A stretch of DNA of 64,000 nt from Actinomadura_C alba. Lineage in GTDB: Bacteria; Actinomycetota; Actinomycetes; Streptosporangiales; Streptosporangiaceae. The stretch spans positions 1-64,000 of the forward strand of contig NZ_BAAAOK010000015.1 of NCBI RefSeq assembly GCF_039530285.1, read 5' to 3'. A program made the position numbers and the translations under genes. The notes under the pieces are model-generated. The model made no database searches and was not told where the DNA came from. It was given only the letters and a program-made list of their open reading frames with translations. Of this stretch, positions 57,204 through 64,000 are shown one piece after another (position 1 is the stretch's first letter; each line of letters opens with the position of its first letter).

Positions 57204-59905
57204 TGGTTGCCGACGGTCCGGGGGCTCAGGAAGAGCCGGGCACCGATTGCGCCGTTGCTGGCACCCGTCGCCGCCAGTCGCACGACCTGGCGCTCCTGTG
57301 GAGTGAGTTGGCCGAGGAGGCCGGACATCGGCTCCGGGGCGGTGGCGGAGCTCATCACCTTCAGTTCGGCCCGGGCTCGAGCCGCCCAAGGTTTGGCGCC
57401 AAGCCGTTCGAAGGTGTCCGCGGCCGCGCTCAGCGGGTTGTGGGCGGCGGACTTTCGACGGATGCGACGCAGCCATTCGCCATAGGCCAGCTGGGTGCGA
57501 GCCCGCTCGTAAGGTTGGTCGATCTTTTCGTGCATCTGCATGGCGGCCTCGTAGTACCGCTCGGCCTGCTTCCCGTGACTCGTCAGTGCCTTGCAGCGAA
57601 GAGCCACCGCGGCGGCCACGGGATTCCTGCTCCCGTCAACCCGTTTCTCGAGAAGAGCGAGTGGGCGACTCGCCTGGTCCGGCCGCCCACACCGGACCGC
57701 CGCCTCGATGTGGTCGGAAGCAAGGCGGACGGGCCCGATGAGCGACTCGCCGGACCAGAGGCTCTCCAACCGGATGAGGGCCTCCTCATCGCGGGTGTAT
57801 CCCAGGTCGAGCAGCGCCAGCGCCCAGGTCCCCAGCGCGATACCGGGGATCATGCCCTGAGCGGTGGCGTACTCCATGCCGTCCATCGCCAGAGCGGTGC
57901 AGCGATCCTCGTCGCCCTCGACGGCGGCGAGCCAGGCGAGAACGTTCTTCAGCTGACTCGCGCGATGGAACTGCCCGCTCTTCGATGCGAGATTCAGGCC
58001 CTCGGTGGCGGCAGCGGACGCCTGACCGTGGCGGCCCCGATACATGTGCGCCTGGGCGAGCACTTGGAGCGCATGGGGCAACAAGCGCGTCGTGCCGCCC
58101 TCCCGGCACTCCGCCACCAGAGTCTCGGCCACCAAGGCGTCGGCCGTCGCGCACTCGCCATGACCGATGACTGTGAGGTCAAGCGACACCACCATGATTC
58201 CCTCGGCCACCTCTGCGGGCACAGAGGCCCTCGCCGCCTTGGCCAGCTCGAGCACGGCATGCGGATCATCGGCTTCGGTGCGGCCCGGGGGGGTCATCAC
58301 AGCGGACAGTGCAGAAGAGAGCGACACCAGGGGGGAAGACGCGGGCAGCGAGAGGGCGCCAAGCCGAGACCGCGCCACCCGGACAAGGTCGGTGTCAGCC
58401 GCGTGGAGGCCGCATCGGATCGCCTCCACCAGCATGAGCATCGCCTTTGCCGGCTCATGGGCGTGGATGAGTTCCGCTCCCTCCAGCAGGGTGCGGCCGG
58501 CCGGCAGTGGTGCTCCCTGCTCGAACCCCGCGGCGGCCTGGACGCGGGCGGCGGTGGCTCGCATCGACGGATCGTCGGTCAGCGTGACCACCTGCTCGGC
58601 GAGTTCGAGCGCTCCGCGCAACAAGCCCGCCCGACCCGCCGCCGCGGCCGCCGCGGCCAGCATCCGGGTGCCTCTCTCCCGATCCGCCGTGAGCCGTGCA
58701 GCGCGTTCATAGGCCGCGTACGCATACTGATCGCCGCTGTGTTCGGCCACGCGTTCCAGTTCGGCCGCCACCTCCTCATCCGGCCCGGCCGTGGCCGCGG
58801 CCAACTGCCAGGCGCGCAGGTTCACGTCGTCACCGGCGGCCTCCGCGAGGTCGCGATGGGCGGCTTGCCGTTCAGCGGCCGTCACGTCGTGATACGCGAC
58901 GGCCCGGATCAGCGGGTGAGAGAAGGCCACGGTGGAACCTGTGACGTGCACGAGGCGGGCCTGTTCGGCGGCGCCCAGGTCCGCGAGGGTTGCACCGGAC
59001 CGCCGCGCCGCCCGCAGCACGAGGCCGAGTTCGGGGGTGTCGACGGCGGCCGCCAGCAAGAGCAGGGCCCGGGTGGGGACGGGAAGCCGCCCGAGCGCCT
59101 TTTTGAAGAACCCCTGAGCCGGCCCGGTGACCGCGACCGCGCCATGGTGAAACGCGTACGGGTTCAGCCGACCGGCTCTCTGTGCCGGTGTCAGCGCGGT
59201 GAGGAGTTCCGAGAGCGCCAGCGGATTACCACGGGCCTCCGCAATGATCCGGTCCCTGGCCGGTGGCACCAGTCCTGGGTCCCTCTGCGCGACGACGGCC
59301 GCCGCGGACGTATGGTCCAGGGGTCCTAGCCGGAGCTCCGGGAGTCCGGCCCCGGCGAGCACCTGGTCGTCGTCACGAGCCGCGATGACCAGCGCGATTC
59401 CTTCGGAACCGAGTCGGCGGGCGGTGAACAGCAGCGCCTCGGCGGAGGCATGGTCCACCCATTGCGCGTCATCGACGAGACAGAGCAGAGGCCGTTCGGC
59501 GGCCAGCGCGGACAACACGGAGAGTAATGCCGGTCTGATGACGTGATGATCGGTGTTCCGTTCGGCACCGAACTCCAATGCGGCGTTGAGCGCGGTGGCC
59601 TGCGCCCCGCCCAGCGCCTTGATGTGAGAGTGGACGGGACGCAGCAGCATGTGCAGAGCGGCGAACGGCAGCTCGGCCTCCGATTCGAAACCGGCACCGC
59701 GCAGTACCCGCACCCCCTCGGCGGTCCGGCCGACGTCGTCGAGCAGCGCCGTCTTGCCGCTGCCGACCTGACCCTTGATCACGACAACCCCGCCCGCTCC
59801 GGAACGAGCACGGCTGATCAACCGGTCGATTTCAGACCGTTCCTCGGCTCTTCCCTTGAGCATGAGCGGTCCCTCTGCCAGTCGGTGATCCACGTACCAC
59901 CCCAA
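57128..59905 (-). CDS. Large ATP-binding LuxR-family regulator (LAL)
   Basis: The 925-residue protein has an N-terminal AAA/NACHT-like ATPase with Walker A GQVGSGKT (45-52) and Walker B LLCLVDDAQW near 140, a long TPR-like middle, and a C-terminal LuxR HTH (LTPQERQVVRLAATGASNGAIGARLFLSPRTVGNHLYRAY in pieces). LAL proteins activate pathway genes in response to a ligand. A start at ATG 59863 would drop the first 14 residues and is possible. Its own 3' end is duplicated in inverted orientation upstream of the 60355 cluster. Confidence 0.92.
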   Translation of the reverse strand: MGWYVDHRLAEGPLMLKGRAEERSEIDRLISRARSGAGGVVVIKGQVGSGKTALLDDVGRTAEGVRVLRGAGFESEAELPFAALHMLLRPVHSHIKALGGAQATALNAALEFGAERNTDHHVIRPALLSVLSALAAERPLLCLVDDAQWVDHASAEALLFTARRLGSEGIALVIAARDDDQVLAGAGLPELRLGPLDHTSAAAVVAQRDPGLVPPARDRIIAEARGNPLALSELLTALTPAQRAGRLNPYAFHHGAVAVTGPAQGFFKKALGRLPVPTRALLLLAAAVDTPELGLVLRAARRSGATLADLGAAEQARLVHVTGSTVAFSHPLIRAVAYHDVTAAERQAAHRDLAEAAGDDVNLRAWQLAAATAGPDEEVAAELERVAEHSGDQYAYAAYERAARLTADRERGTRMLAAAAAAAGRAGLLRGALELAEQVVTLTDDPSMRATAARVQAAAGFEQGAPLPAGRTLLEGAELIHAHEPAKAMLMLVEAIRCGLHAADTDLVRVARSRLGALSLPASSPLVSLSSALSAVMTPPGRTEADDPHAVLELAKAARASVPAEVAEGIMVVSLDLTVIGHGECATADALVAETLVAECREGGTTRLLPHALQVLAQAHMYRGRHGQASAAATEGLNLASKSGQFHRASQLKNVLAWLAAVEGDEDRCTALAMDGMEYATAQGMIPGIALGTWALALLDLGYTRDEEALIRLESLWSGESLIGPVRLASDHIEAAVRCGRPDQASRPLALLEKRVDGSRNPVAAAVALRCKALTSHGKQAERYYEAAMQMHEKIDQPYERARTQLAYGEWLRRIRRKSAAHNPLSAAADTFERLGAKPWAARARAELKVMSSATAPEPMSGLLGQLTPQERQVVRLAATGASNGAIGARLFLSPRTVGNHLYRAYPKLGVKSRAELGKLDLPET

Positions 59906-60067
59906 ACGAAGTCAAGATCAACTCCAGACCCTGTCCACCAGTGGCCAGGACCAGATGAATACGAAGCGTCCGGAACACGTCGTGCGGGATACGGAACGGT
60001 AACGGTGCTCGGGGGGCGTCCCACCGGCGTGGGGGCACCGCTCACGCACCAGTCCTTGAGCGCCCCG

Positions 60068-60290
60068 TCTCTATCGGGCCTATCCCACGCTCGACGTCAG
60101 ATTCCGGGCCGAGCTGGGCAAACTCGATCTCTCTGCGACATGGCTCGGTCGAGGCCTACTCAACGCAGGCCTCTGGCGTACTCAATCGATCCCCTGTTCC
60201 AGTGCCAGGAATTGATGATGCTCGCGCCGAAATGGGGGAGACGTGACAGCTGTGGCGCGCCCCCGGGAATCGGTAGATTCCACCGCAATG
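60068..60290. repeat. Inverted repeat copy B: decayed LAL 3' end plus promoter region
   Basis: It matches 56981-57203 in inverted orientation. The LuxR frame is recognisable (LYRAYPTLDVRFRAELGKLDL) but its stop has changed to TGG, so this is a remnant rather than a gene. The copy ends 64 nt before the start of the 60355 gene, the same distance as copy A from its gene (68 nt). Confidence 0.9.
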
Positions 60291-60308
60291 TCGGCGATCG
60301 CTGACATA

Positions 60309-60323
60309 GGACGTCCAACGTCC
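60309..60323. promoter_or_regulatory. Candidate operator GGACGT-CCA-ACGTCC, copy B
   Basis: GGACGTCCAACGTCC is a perfect 6-bp inverted repeat with a 3-bp spacer, 31 nt upstream of the cluster's first gene. Together with copy A at 56952 it is a good candidate for the site of a shared regulator, possibly the LAL protein. Confidence 0.55.
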
Positions 60324-60354
60324 ATGGTGGGAGATGCTGAAGAGAGAAGGGCCC

Positions 60355-61104
60355 ATGGTCACAGCTCTGTCTGAAGTCGTCCGCGTCGCCGCGGACGGCG
60401 CTCGCGTCTCGGTATCGCTGCCCGCGGAGGCGGGCACCCTGAAGTGGCACGGGGCCACCAGACTTAGCGGTCCCAAGTTCATCCGGCACTTCGACCTCGC
60501 GCAGGCCGGTGAGCACAAGGTGATTCCAGAGAAGATCCTGCCGGGTGCGCGTACGGAGATCTTTCGCAGGCGTGGCTTCGATCTGGTGCTGTACGAGGCG
60601 GCGGACCGCTCGGACGGCTGCCTTGTCTTCGTGGGGCCGCACAACGAGGCCAGCACGTGGTTCGGCGGTCCTCCTCCGCGTCCCGCGGTCCTGAACCGCA
60701 TCGTCTCGATGCTGACGTTCGCCGACTCGCCCGCCGGCGCGCGGCTGACCGCAAAGCCCGCCGCGAACCTCCAGCAGCACGGGACCATGCTGGTCGGATC
60801 GGACGCGCGCATGACAGTCATCATCAGGGACGCCCGGAACGTGCGGGACGACCTGCCCACCTGGCGGGGTCAGGCGCAGGGAGACGCCGAGGTCTGGCGG
60901 AGCCGACTGGACCTGCGCGAGGAGCAGGCGGCCAAGCTGAAGGGGACGCCCTTCGAGTGGCGCTACACGTTCGCGAACGCGACCTCGGTGTTCGATGTCA
61001 CCTTCCGGAGCGAACCGCCCCCCGGCGTCAGGCTCAAGAGCGCGGTGGAGGAGAACCACGTGAACACCGTGCTGTCCGGTCTGAAGGTCGCCTGGGCGGC
61101 GTGA
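60355..61104 (+). CDS. Protein of unknown function, first gene of the candidate selenoprotein cluster
   Basis: I do not recognise this 249-residue protein. It has no signal peptide or membrane helix, looks mixed alpha/beta with many short strands, and contains a single Cys (GCLVFVGPHNEAST). ATG 60355 is preferred over ATG 60334 because GAGAGAAGGG lies a few bases upstream. The stop is 7 nt before the next start, so it is co-transcribed with the thioredoxin-like gene. Confidence 0.8.
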   Translation: MVTALSEVVRVAADGARVSVSLPAEAGTLKWHGATRLSGPKFIRHFDLAQAGEHKVIPEKILPGARTEIFRRRGFDLVLYEAADRSDGCLVFVGPHNEASTWFGGPPPRPAVLNRIVSMLTFADSPAGARLTAKPAANLQQHGTMLVGSDARMTVIIRDARNVRDDLPTWRGQAQGDAEVWRSRLDLREEQAAKLKGTPFEWRYTFANATSVFDVTFRSEPPPGVRLKSAVEENHVNTVLSGLKVAWAA

Positions 61105-61111
61105 CGAGTCC

Positions 61112-61648
61112 ATGATGAGTCTGCCGACCGCCCTCGCCCTTGTCTCCCTGCTCCTGTCCACCTTCGCCGTGCTGGCCGTCGGCGCCGTCTACTCCAGGCT
61201 CCGCCTGCTGGAGCGGACCGCGCTGAACCCGCGGAGCGCCCTGCTCGCGGATGAGGTACTGCTGGCGCCGGAGGCGCTGCGGCCCACGGGAGACGAGAGG
61301 AACATCCTGGTGCTGCTGCTCAACGACGGCTGCGCCGCCTGCAAGCTCGTGTGGCACGCCGTCTCCGAGTACGCCCCGGCCCGAGATCTCACTGACGTAC
61401 GAATCGTGGCGCTGTTCGCCTCAGCGGACGCGGCCGGTTCGTTCGACGACGTCCCTGGAGTGGCGAGCACCGTGGACCCCGATCTGTGGGCCGCCCTGTC
61501 CGAGGGCTACACCCCCTGTGTCTTTCTGATCGACGATGCGGGCCGCGTGACCGATCGCCGGTTCGTCTACGGCGACACCGACGTTCCCGCCCTCCTCGCC
61601 GACCTTGTCTCAGCACCCGAACCCGCCGGGAGTAGCCGTGCGCTTTGA
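61112..61648 (+). CDS. Membrane-anchored thioredoxin-like (MauD/TlpA-type) protein
   Basis: The 178-residue protein has one N-terminal helix (residues 4-27, TALALVSLLLSTFAVLAVGA) and an extracytoplasmic thioredoxin fold. It carries CAAC (Cys74, Cys77) and a cis-Pro region YTPCVFLIDDAGR with a third Cys (136). Such proteins hold or pass thiols and disulfides outside the membrane. MauD, which matures the disulfide-rich MauA, is an analogue. It overlaps the next gene by 11 nt. A natural client is the six-Cys Tat protein encoded next. Confidence 0.85.
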   Translation: MMSLPTALALVSLLLSTFAVLAVGAVYSRLRLLERTALNPRSALLADEVLLAPEALRPTGDERNILVLLLNDGCAACKLVWHAVSEYAPARDLTDVRIVALFASADAAGSFDDVPGVASTVDPDLWAALSEGYTPCVFLIDDAGRVTDRRFVYGDTDVPALLADLVSAPEPAGSSRAL

Positions 61649-62189
61649 CCTGATCCCATCCATGGACACCGCTCCGGCCGACGCCGCCCCGAGTCGGATC
61701 CGTGAGCTCATCCCCAACCCTCCGGCGTCACGGCGGACCATGGTCAAGGGCTTGGGGGCCGCGGCGATCGCAGCCACCTTGGTGCCTTTCGACTGGGCCC
61801 TCTCCCGTCGCGCGGCCACGGCGCGGGTCGCTCCCTCATCGGAGTGGACCGACCCGCACTGCGGAGGGGTGGGTGGGTACGACGGGCAGTCGAGCAACTG
61901 GTGGGAAGGCCCCGCGGTCTGCTACGGCGGCTGGCGCAGGGGAGGCCGCCCCTGCAACGCGGAGAACCGCCACTGGGACGGTCACTTTATCTACTCCAGC
62001 CCGTGGTACGAGGACATCTGGTCCCAGCGCAGCACGAACTACTGCAACACCAGGAACGCCTGGCGGTGGTCCACCCCCAGCGGTAACACCTTCCGATGCT
62101 CGGACGCCTGGACTCACATCTACTGGGACGACGGGACCAACAAGGCCGGCCTGACCATCGCCGTGTGCTTCGTGGGCGTCTACGGGTAG
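61638..62189 (+). CDS. Tat-exported protein with six Cys and many Trp, unknown function
   Basis: The 183-residue protein has a twin-arginine signal (ASRRTMVKGLGAAAIAATL, Arg32-33). Six Cys lie at 75, 95, 106, 136, 154 and 177, and about twelve Trp are present. Tat export implies folding or cofactor loading in the cytoplasm. The Cys could form three disulfides with help from the upstream CAAC protein. I find no match to a known family. Resemblance to the MauA light chain is only in general plan. GTG 61638 follows GGGAG. The frame is open to 61605. Confidence 0.8.
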   Translation: MRFDLIPSMDTAPADAAPSRIRELIPNPPASRRTMVKGLGAAAIAATLVPFDWALSRRAATARVAPSSEWTDPHCGGVGGYDGQSSNWWEGPAVCYGGWRRGGRPCNAENRHWDGHFIYSSPWYEDIWSQRSTNYCNTRNAWRWSTPSGNTFRCSDAWTHIYWDDGTNKAGLTIAVCFVGVYG

Positions 62190-62217
62190 CCGGCGGATCG
62201 CGTGATGAGGAACTTTC

Positions 62218-63021
62218 GTGACCACTGATTCAGCCACGGCTGCGGATGCGGCAGACGGCCGGCTCCGCCGGGCCCTGCTGCATCCGCTCAGTGTGGCCCT
62301 GCCGATCGTGCTCGGAGCCGCCGTTCCAGCGGCGCTGGCCACGGCCGGCCCGGGTGCTCAGGGATCGGTCGGGACCGTGCTGGCGCTCCTGGCGTTCTCG
62401 TGGGCGGGCCTCAACGCGGGATACGCCAACTCGGGCTCCACTTGAAGCAACAACTCGGCGTTTCTGCTGAGCGCGCCGGTCTGGCGCGGTTCTGGTCCGC
62501 TGATGAGCTTCGGGCTCGGTCTGCAGTTCGGTGCGTTGCTGGTCGCCCTCGTCGGCGCCGTGTTGGGCGGCCTGGTGCAGGTGCTGCTGCCCTTGCCCGT
62601 ACGGCTCGGGCTGCTCGGCCTGGTGGCGGTGGCCGTGCTGTTGCGCGAGGGCGGGCTGGTGACACTGCCGGTGCCCGAGAACCAACGCCTCGTTCCCGAA
62701 CACGTGCAGCATCGTGGCCGCCTCGTGGGGACGATCCAGTTCGGGTTCGAGATGGGCACCGGAATGCGCACGTACTCGCCGTCGGCCCTGCCTCATCTGG
62801 TGCTGCTGGCCATCCTGCTGGCGCTGCCGTTCCATGGGGCCCTGGCCGCCGGGGCGGGGTTCGCGGCGGCACGCTGGATCATGCCCGCGGTGAGCATCGG
62901 TCATGGCGGCGACGGAGCGTGGGAGGAACTGTGGCGGGCTCACCGCAGGCTGCTCGCCGTGGGGACGGCGCTGGCCACGGCGACGGCGCTCGCCACCGGG
63001 ATCGCGCTGACCGCGTGGTGA
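62218..63021 (+). CDS. Seven-helix membrane protein with an in-frame UGA: candidate selenoprotein
   Basis: From GTG 62218 (GATGAGGAAC ribosome site) the frame encodes two helices, then TGA at codon 76 (62443-62445), and continues uninterrupted to TGA 63019. That would give 267 residues with about seven helices if the UGA is read as Sec (context NSGST-U-SNNSAFLL). The part after the UGA could start alone at ATG 62503, but that ATG has no ribosome site, and codons 77-95 keep GC-rich third positions. A SECIS-type hairpin follows. The alternative is a nonsense mutation or two separate ORFs. The family is not recognised. Confidence 0.72.
62472..62488 (+). promoter_or_regulatory. SECIS-like hairpin downstream of the in-frame UGA
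   Basis: CGCGCC-GGTCT-GGCGCG forms a perfect 6-bp stem with a GGTCT pentaloop. From memory, E. coli fdhF and Moorella fdhA SECIS elements have the same GGUCU loop, and Moorella has the same core GCCGGUCUGGC. The loop begins 32 nt after the UGA, inside the roughly 16-37 nt range described for bacterial SECIS elements. It lies within the coding frame, as bacterial SECIS elements do. Confidence 0.75.
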
Positions 63022-63377
63022 CGACGCCCGTGGTGACGACGCTCGTGGTGATCTACGATGCGGCCTGCGGCAGTTGTTCCGCCATCGCGGCGCGGTTGTC
63101 CGACGTGCTGGTCCCGGCCGTGCTGACCCGATCGTGCCGGGACCCGCACCTTGCCGCCGAATTCCCGGTCCTCGCCGGTCGTCTCGGTGAGCGGCCCTGC
63201 CGGCGCCCACTGCTGATCGTGGTCCGTTCCGACGGCCGTGCCGAGGTCGCGAGCGGCCTGCCGATGATGTGGCGCGGCGCGCGGATGGTCGCGCGGGGCC
63301 GCCGGCTCGCCGCGATACAACTGGCGCTGTGGATCATGTGGCGGCGGATTCGGGGGCGGCGAGCCGCGCATGGATGA
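63018..63377 (+). CDS. Small DCC-type thiol protein (CGSC)
   Basis: The 119-residue protein has VVIYDAACGSCSAIAARL, with Cys18 and Cys21 in a DxxCxxC setting like the DCC (DUF393) thiol-disulfide family. Its other parts are short (FPVLAGRLGERPCRRPLLIVV, SGLPMMWRGARM). GTG 63018 overlaps the membrane-protein stop (GTGA). Several in-frame GTGs follow, so the exact start is uncertain. It closes the redox cluster. Confidence 0.75.
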   Translation: MTTPVVTTLVVIYDAACGSCSAIAARLSDVLVPAVLTRSCRDPHLAAEFPVLAGRLGERPCRRPLLIVVRSDGRAEVASGLPMMWRGARMVARGRRLAAIQLALWIMWRRIRGRRAAHG

Positions 63378-63467
63378 TCGCCAGTCGTCCGACGTCATTG
63401 CCGGCCGGTGAGGCGGGCCACGATGACGCACCAGAGGTGGCCGCCGGTCTCCCGGACGATGTCGCGC

Positions 63468-63737
63468 GATGATCGTGGGTAGGCTGCAGGTTGCGTAGTG
63501 CCGGGTGAGGGGTGGGTGTGAACAGGCATGGCATCGGCCGGTCGCCGGCCGCGCCGAGTGCTCTCTCGCGGGCGCTGCTGATCCTGCTGGGCTTCGCGGG
63601 TCTCTTCGGCTGTTGAGTCTTTCCTTCCCCTGCTCCGCGCCGCCCGGTGCGTGATCGCGTGATCGCGTGTTCGCGCTGATGATGGTGGGTAAGGTGTGCA
63701 CTGCGTATCGGAGCCGTCGCCGGGGGAGGGGTGGCCT
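63468..63737. repeat. Two related leader regions upstream of the tandem small ORFs
   Basis: GATGATCGTGGGTAGG (from 63468) and GATGATGGTGGGTAAGG (from 63678) begin stretches that run to GGGGTGG just before the two GTG starts (63518 and 63738). The similarity of leaders and ORF starts indicates a tandem duplication of a short transcription unit. Confidence 0.55.
63518..63616 (+). CDS. Short hydrophobic peptide, first of a tandem pair
   Basis: GTG 63518 follows GGGTGAGGGGTGG and encodes 32 residues: a basic start (NRHGIGRSPAAPS) and a hydrophobic end (ALLILLGFAGLFGC). It resembles the signal-peptide portion of the next ORF. It may be a truncated copy of that gene or a real small membrane peptide. 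Confidence 0.45.
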   Translation: MNRHGIGRSPAAPSALSRALLILLGFAGLFGC

Positions 63738-64000
63738 GTGAATGAGTGCGGCGCCGGCCGTCCCGCCGGCTGTGGCGAGCCGGGTACGGCCTCGCGGGTG
63801 CTGCTGCTCCTGCTGGGCCTGCTGGGCTTCGTGCTCTCGCCGGCGGTCGCGGCACCAACCGCCGCCGCGGCGGGCCACGCACCGGGTGTCGCGCAGCAGA
63901 CCGTGTCGCTGAAGAAGTCGCCCTCCCAGGGCGCCCCGCGCGCCTCCAGGGGCGGGCGCGGTTCCGCGAGCACCGAGCGTTCCGGTCATCACACCCACCA
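63738..64000 (+). CDS. Small secreted protein, cut by the window edge
   Basis: GTG 63738 opens a frame encoding NECGAGRPAGCGEPGTASR, a hydrophobic signal core VLLLLLGLLGFVLSPAVA, and an Ala/Ser/Lys/Gly-rich segment running past the last base. The preceding GGGGGAGGGG is a good ribosome site. An ATG at 63742 in another frame gives a Cys/Arg-rich product without a signal and is less likely. The function is unknown. Confidence 0.65.
   Translation, partial: MNECGAGRPAGCGEPGTASRVLLLLLGLLGFVLSPAVAAPTAAAAGHAPGVAQQTVSLKKSPSQGAPRASRGGRGSASTERSGHHTH

Noticed and set aside
57203..59329. 708-codon plus-strand frame opposite the LAL gene
   Set aside because: It is an antisense shadow; ATPase and LuxR motifs are on the minus strand.
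61638..62189. Identification of the Tat protein as a MauA (methylamine dehydrogenase light chain)
   Set aside because: Only the general plan (exported, Cys- and Trp-rich, near a MauD-like gene) is shared; the Cys pattern and number differ and no mauB is present.
62400..63377. 325-codon plus frame covering the membrane-protein gene
   Set aside because: Its first two thirds are Arg/Gly/Pro shadow of the membrane-protein frame; only the last 120 codons (from 63018) look real.
63614..63616. TGA right after a Cys codon in the 32-residue peptide considered as a second Sec codon
   Set aside because: No GGTCT-type or other convincing hairpin follows at the right distance, and the downstream frame is short and not conserved in the tandem copy.

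Overview
The window is GC-rich actinobacterial chromosome. GTG, TTG and ATG starts are all common, genes often overlap by 4 bp (ATGA/GTGA), and the housekeeping order hemW, hrcA-dnaJ-rsmE, phoH-ybeY-corC-like-cdd-like-era, leuA, recO-uppS, zur/znu, glyS is that of filamentous actinomycetes. A streptosporangial genus is my best guess, but the genus cannot be read from the sequence alone. Most of the window (about 1-53,000) is conserved core genome with small accessory insertions.

Layout. 1-708 is the right end of an IS200/IS605-family element (tnpB C-terminal half plus terminal hairpin), abutting the 3' end of glcE. 704-5202 is a glycolate/glyoxylate block on the minus strand (glcD, glcE, aceB). 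5445-12966 holds hflX, hutI, degV, comEA and comEC. 13039-18706 is mixed: an unknown protein, a secreted phosphodiesterase, an SDR, holA, an SRPBCC protein, and a LysR regulator divergent from a HAD-like protein. 18651-21641 carries kptA, rpsT and lepA. 21670-25879 has an epimerase/TetR pair with twin operators and secreted or membrane proteins of unknown role. 26050-39100 is the hemW-to-era housekeeping run, including a CIRCE element ahead of hrcA-dnaJ and an ECF sigma factor with its coupled membrane partner. 39176-46106 holds repeat-rich membrane proteins, leuA behind a leucine-rich leader peptide and attenuator, a protealysin-like M4 protease overlapping its emfourin-type inhibitor, recO and uppS. 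46128-49143 is the znuA-znuC-znuB-zur zinc operon behind a Zur box. 49141-52953 ends the core stretch with small proteins, a DUF1906 protein and glyS.

The right-hand 11 kb is the unusual part. A complete selA-selB-selC (tRNA-Sec) operon lies at 53043-56257. Beyond it are a small secreted protein, a large LuxR-type ATPase regulator (LAL), and a co-directional cluster at 60355-63377. That cluster encodes an unknown soluble protein, a membrane-anchored thioredoxin-like protein (CAAC), a Tat-exported protein with six Cys and many Trp, a seven-helix membrane protein, and a small CGSC thiol protein. The membrane-protein frame is interrupted by one in-frame UGA at codon 76. About 26 nt downstream is a hairpin with a 6-bp stem and the pentaloop GGUCU, the core of well-studied bacterial SECIS elements. 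I read this as a probable new selenoprotein inside an undescribed thiol-redox/export system, next to the genes that make and insert selenocysteine.

A 223-bp segment made of the LAL gene's 3' end plus a promoter region occurs twice in inverted orientation (56981-57203 and 60068-60290; about 90% identical by hand alignment). One copy lies upstream of the secreted-protein gene and the other upstream of the candidate selenoprotein cluster. Both are followed by a near-palindrome of the form GGACRTCCRACGTCC. This ties both transcription units to a common control, plausibly the LAL regulator between them. The window ends in two tandem, related short ORFs with hydrophobic leaders, the second running off the edge.
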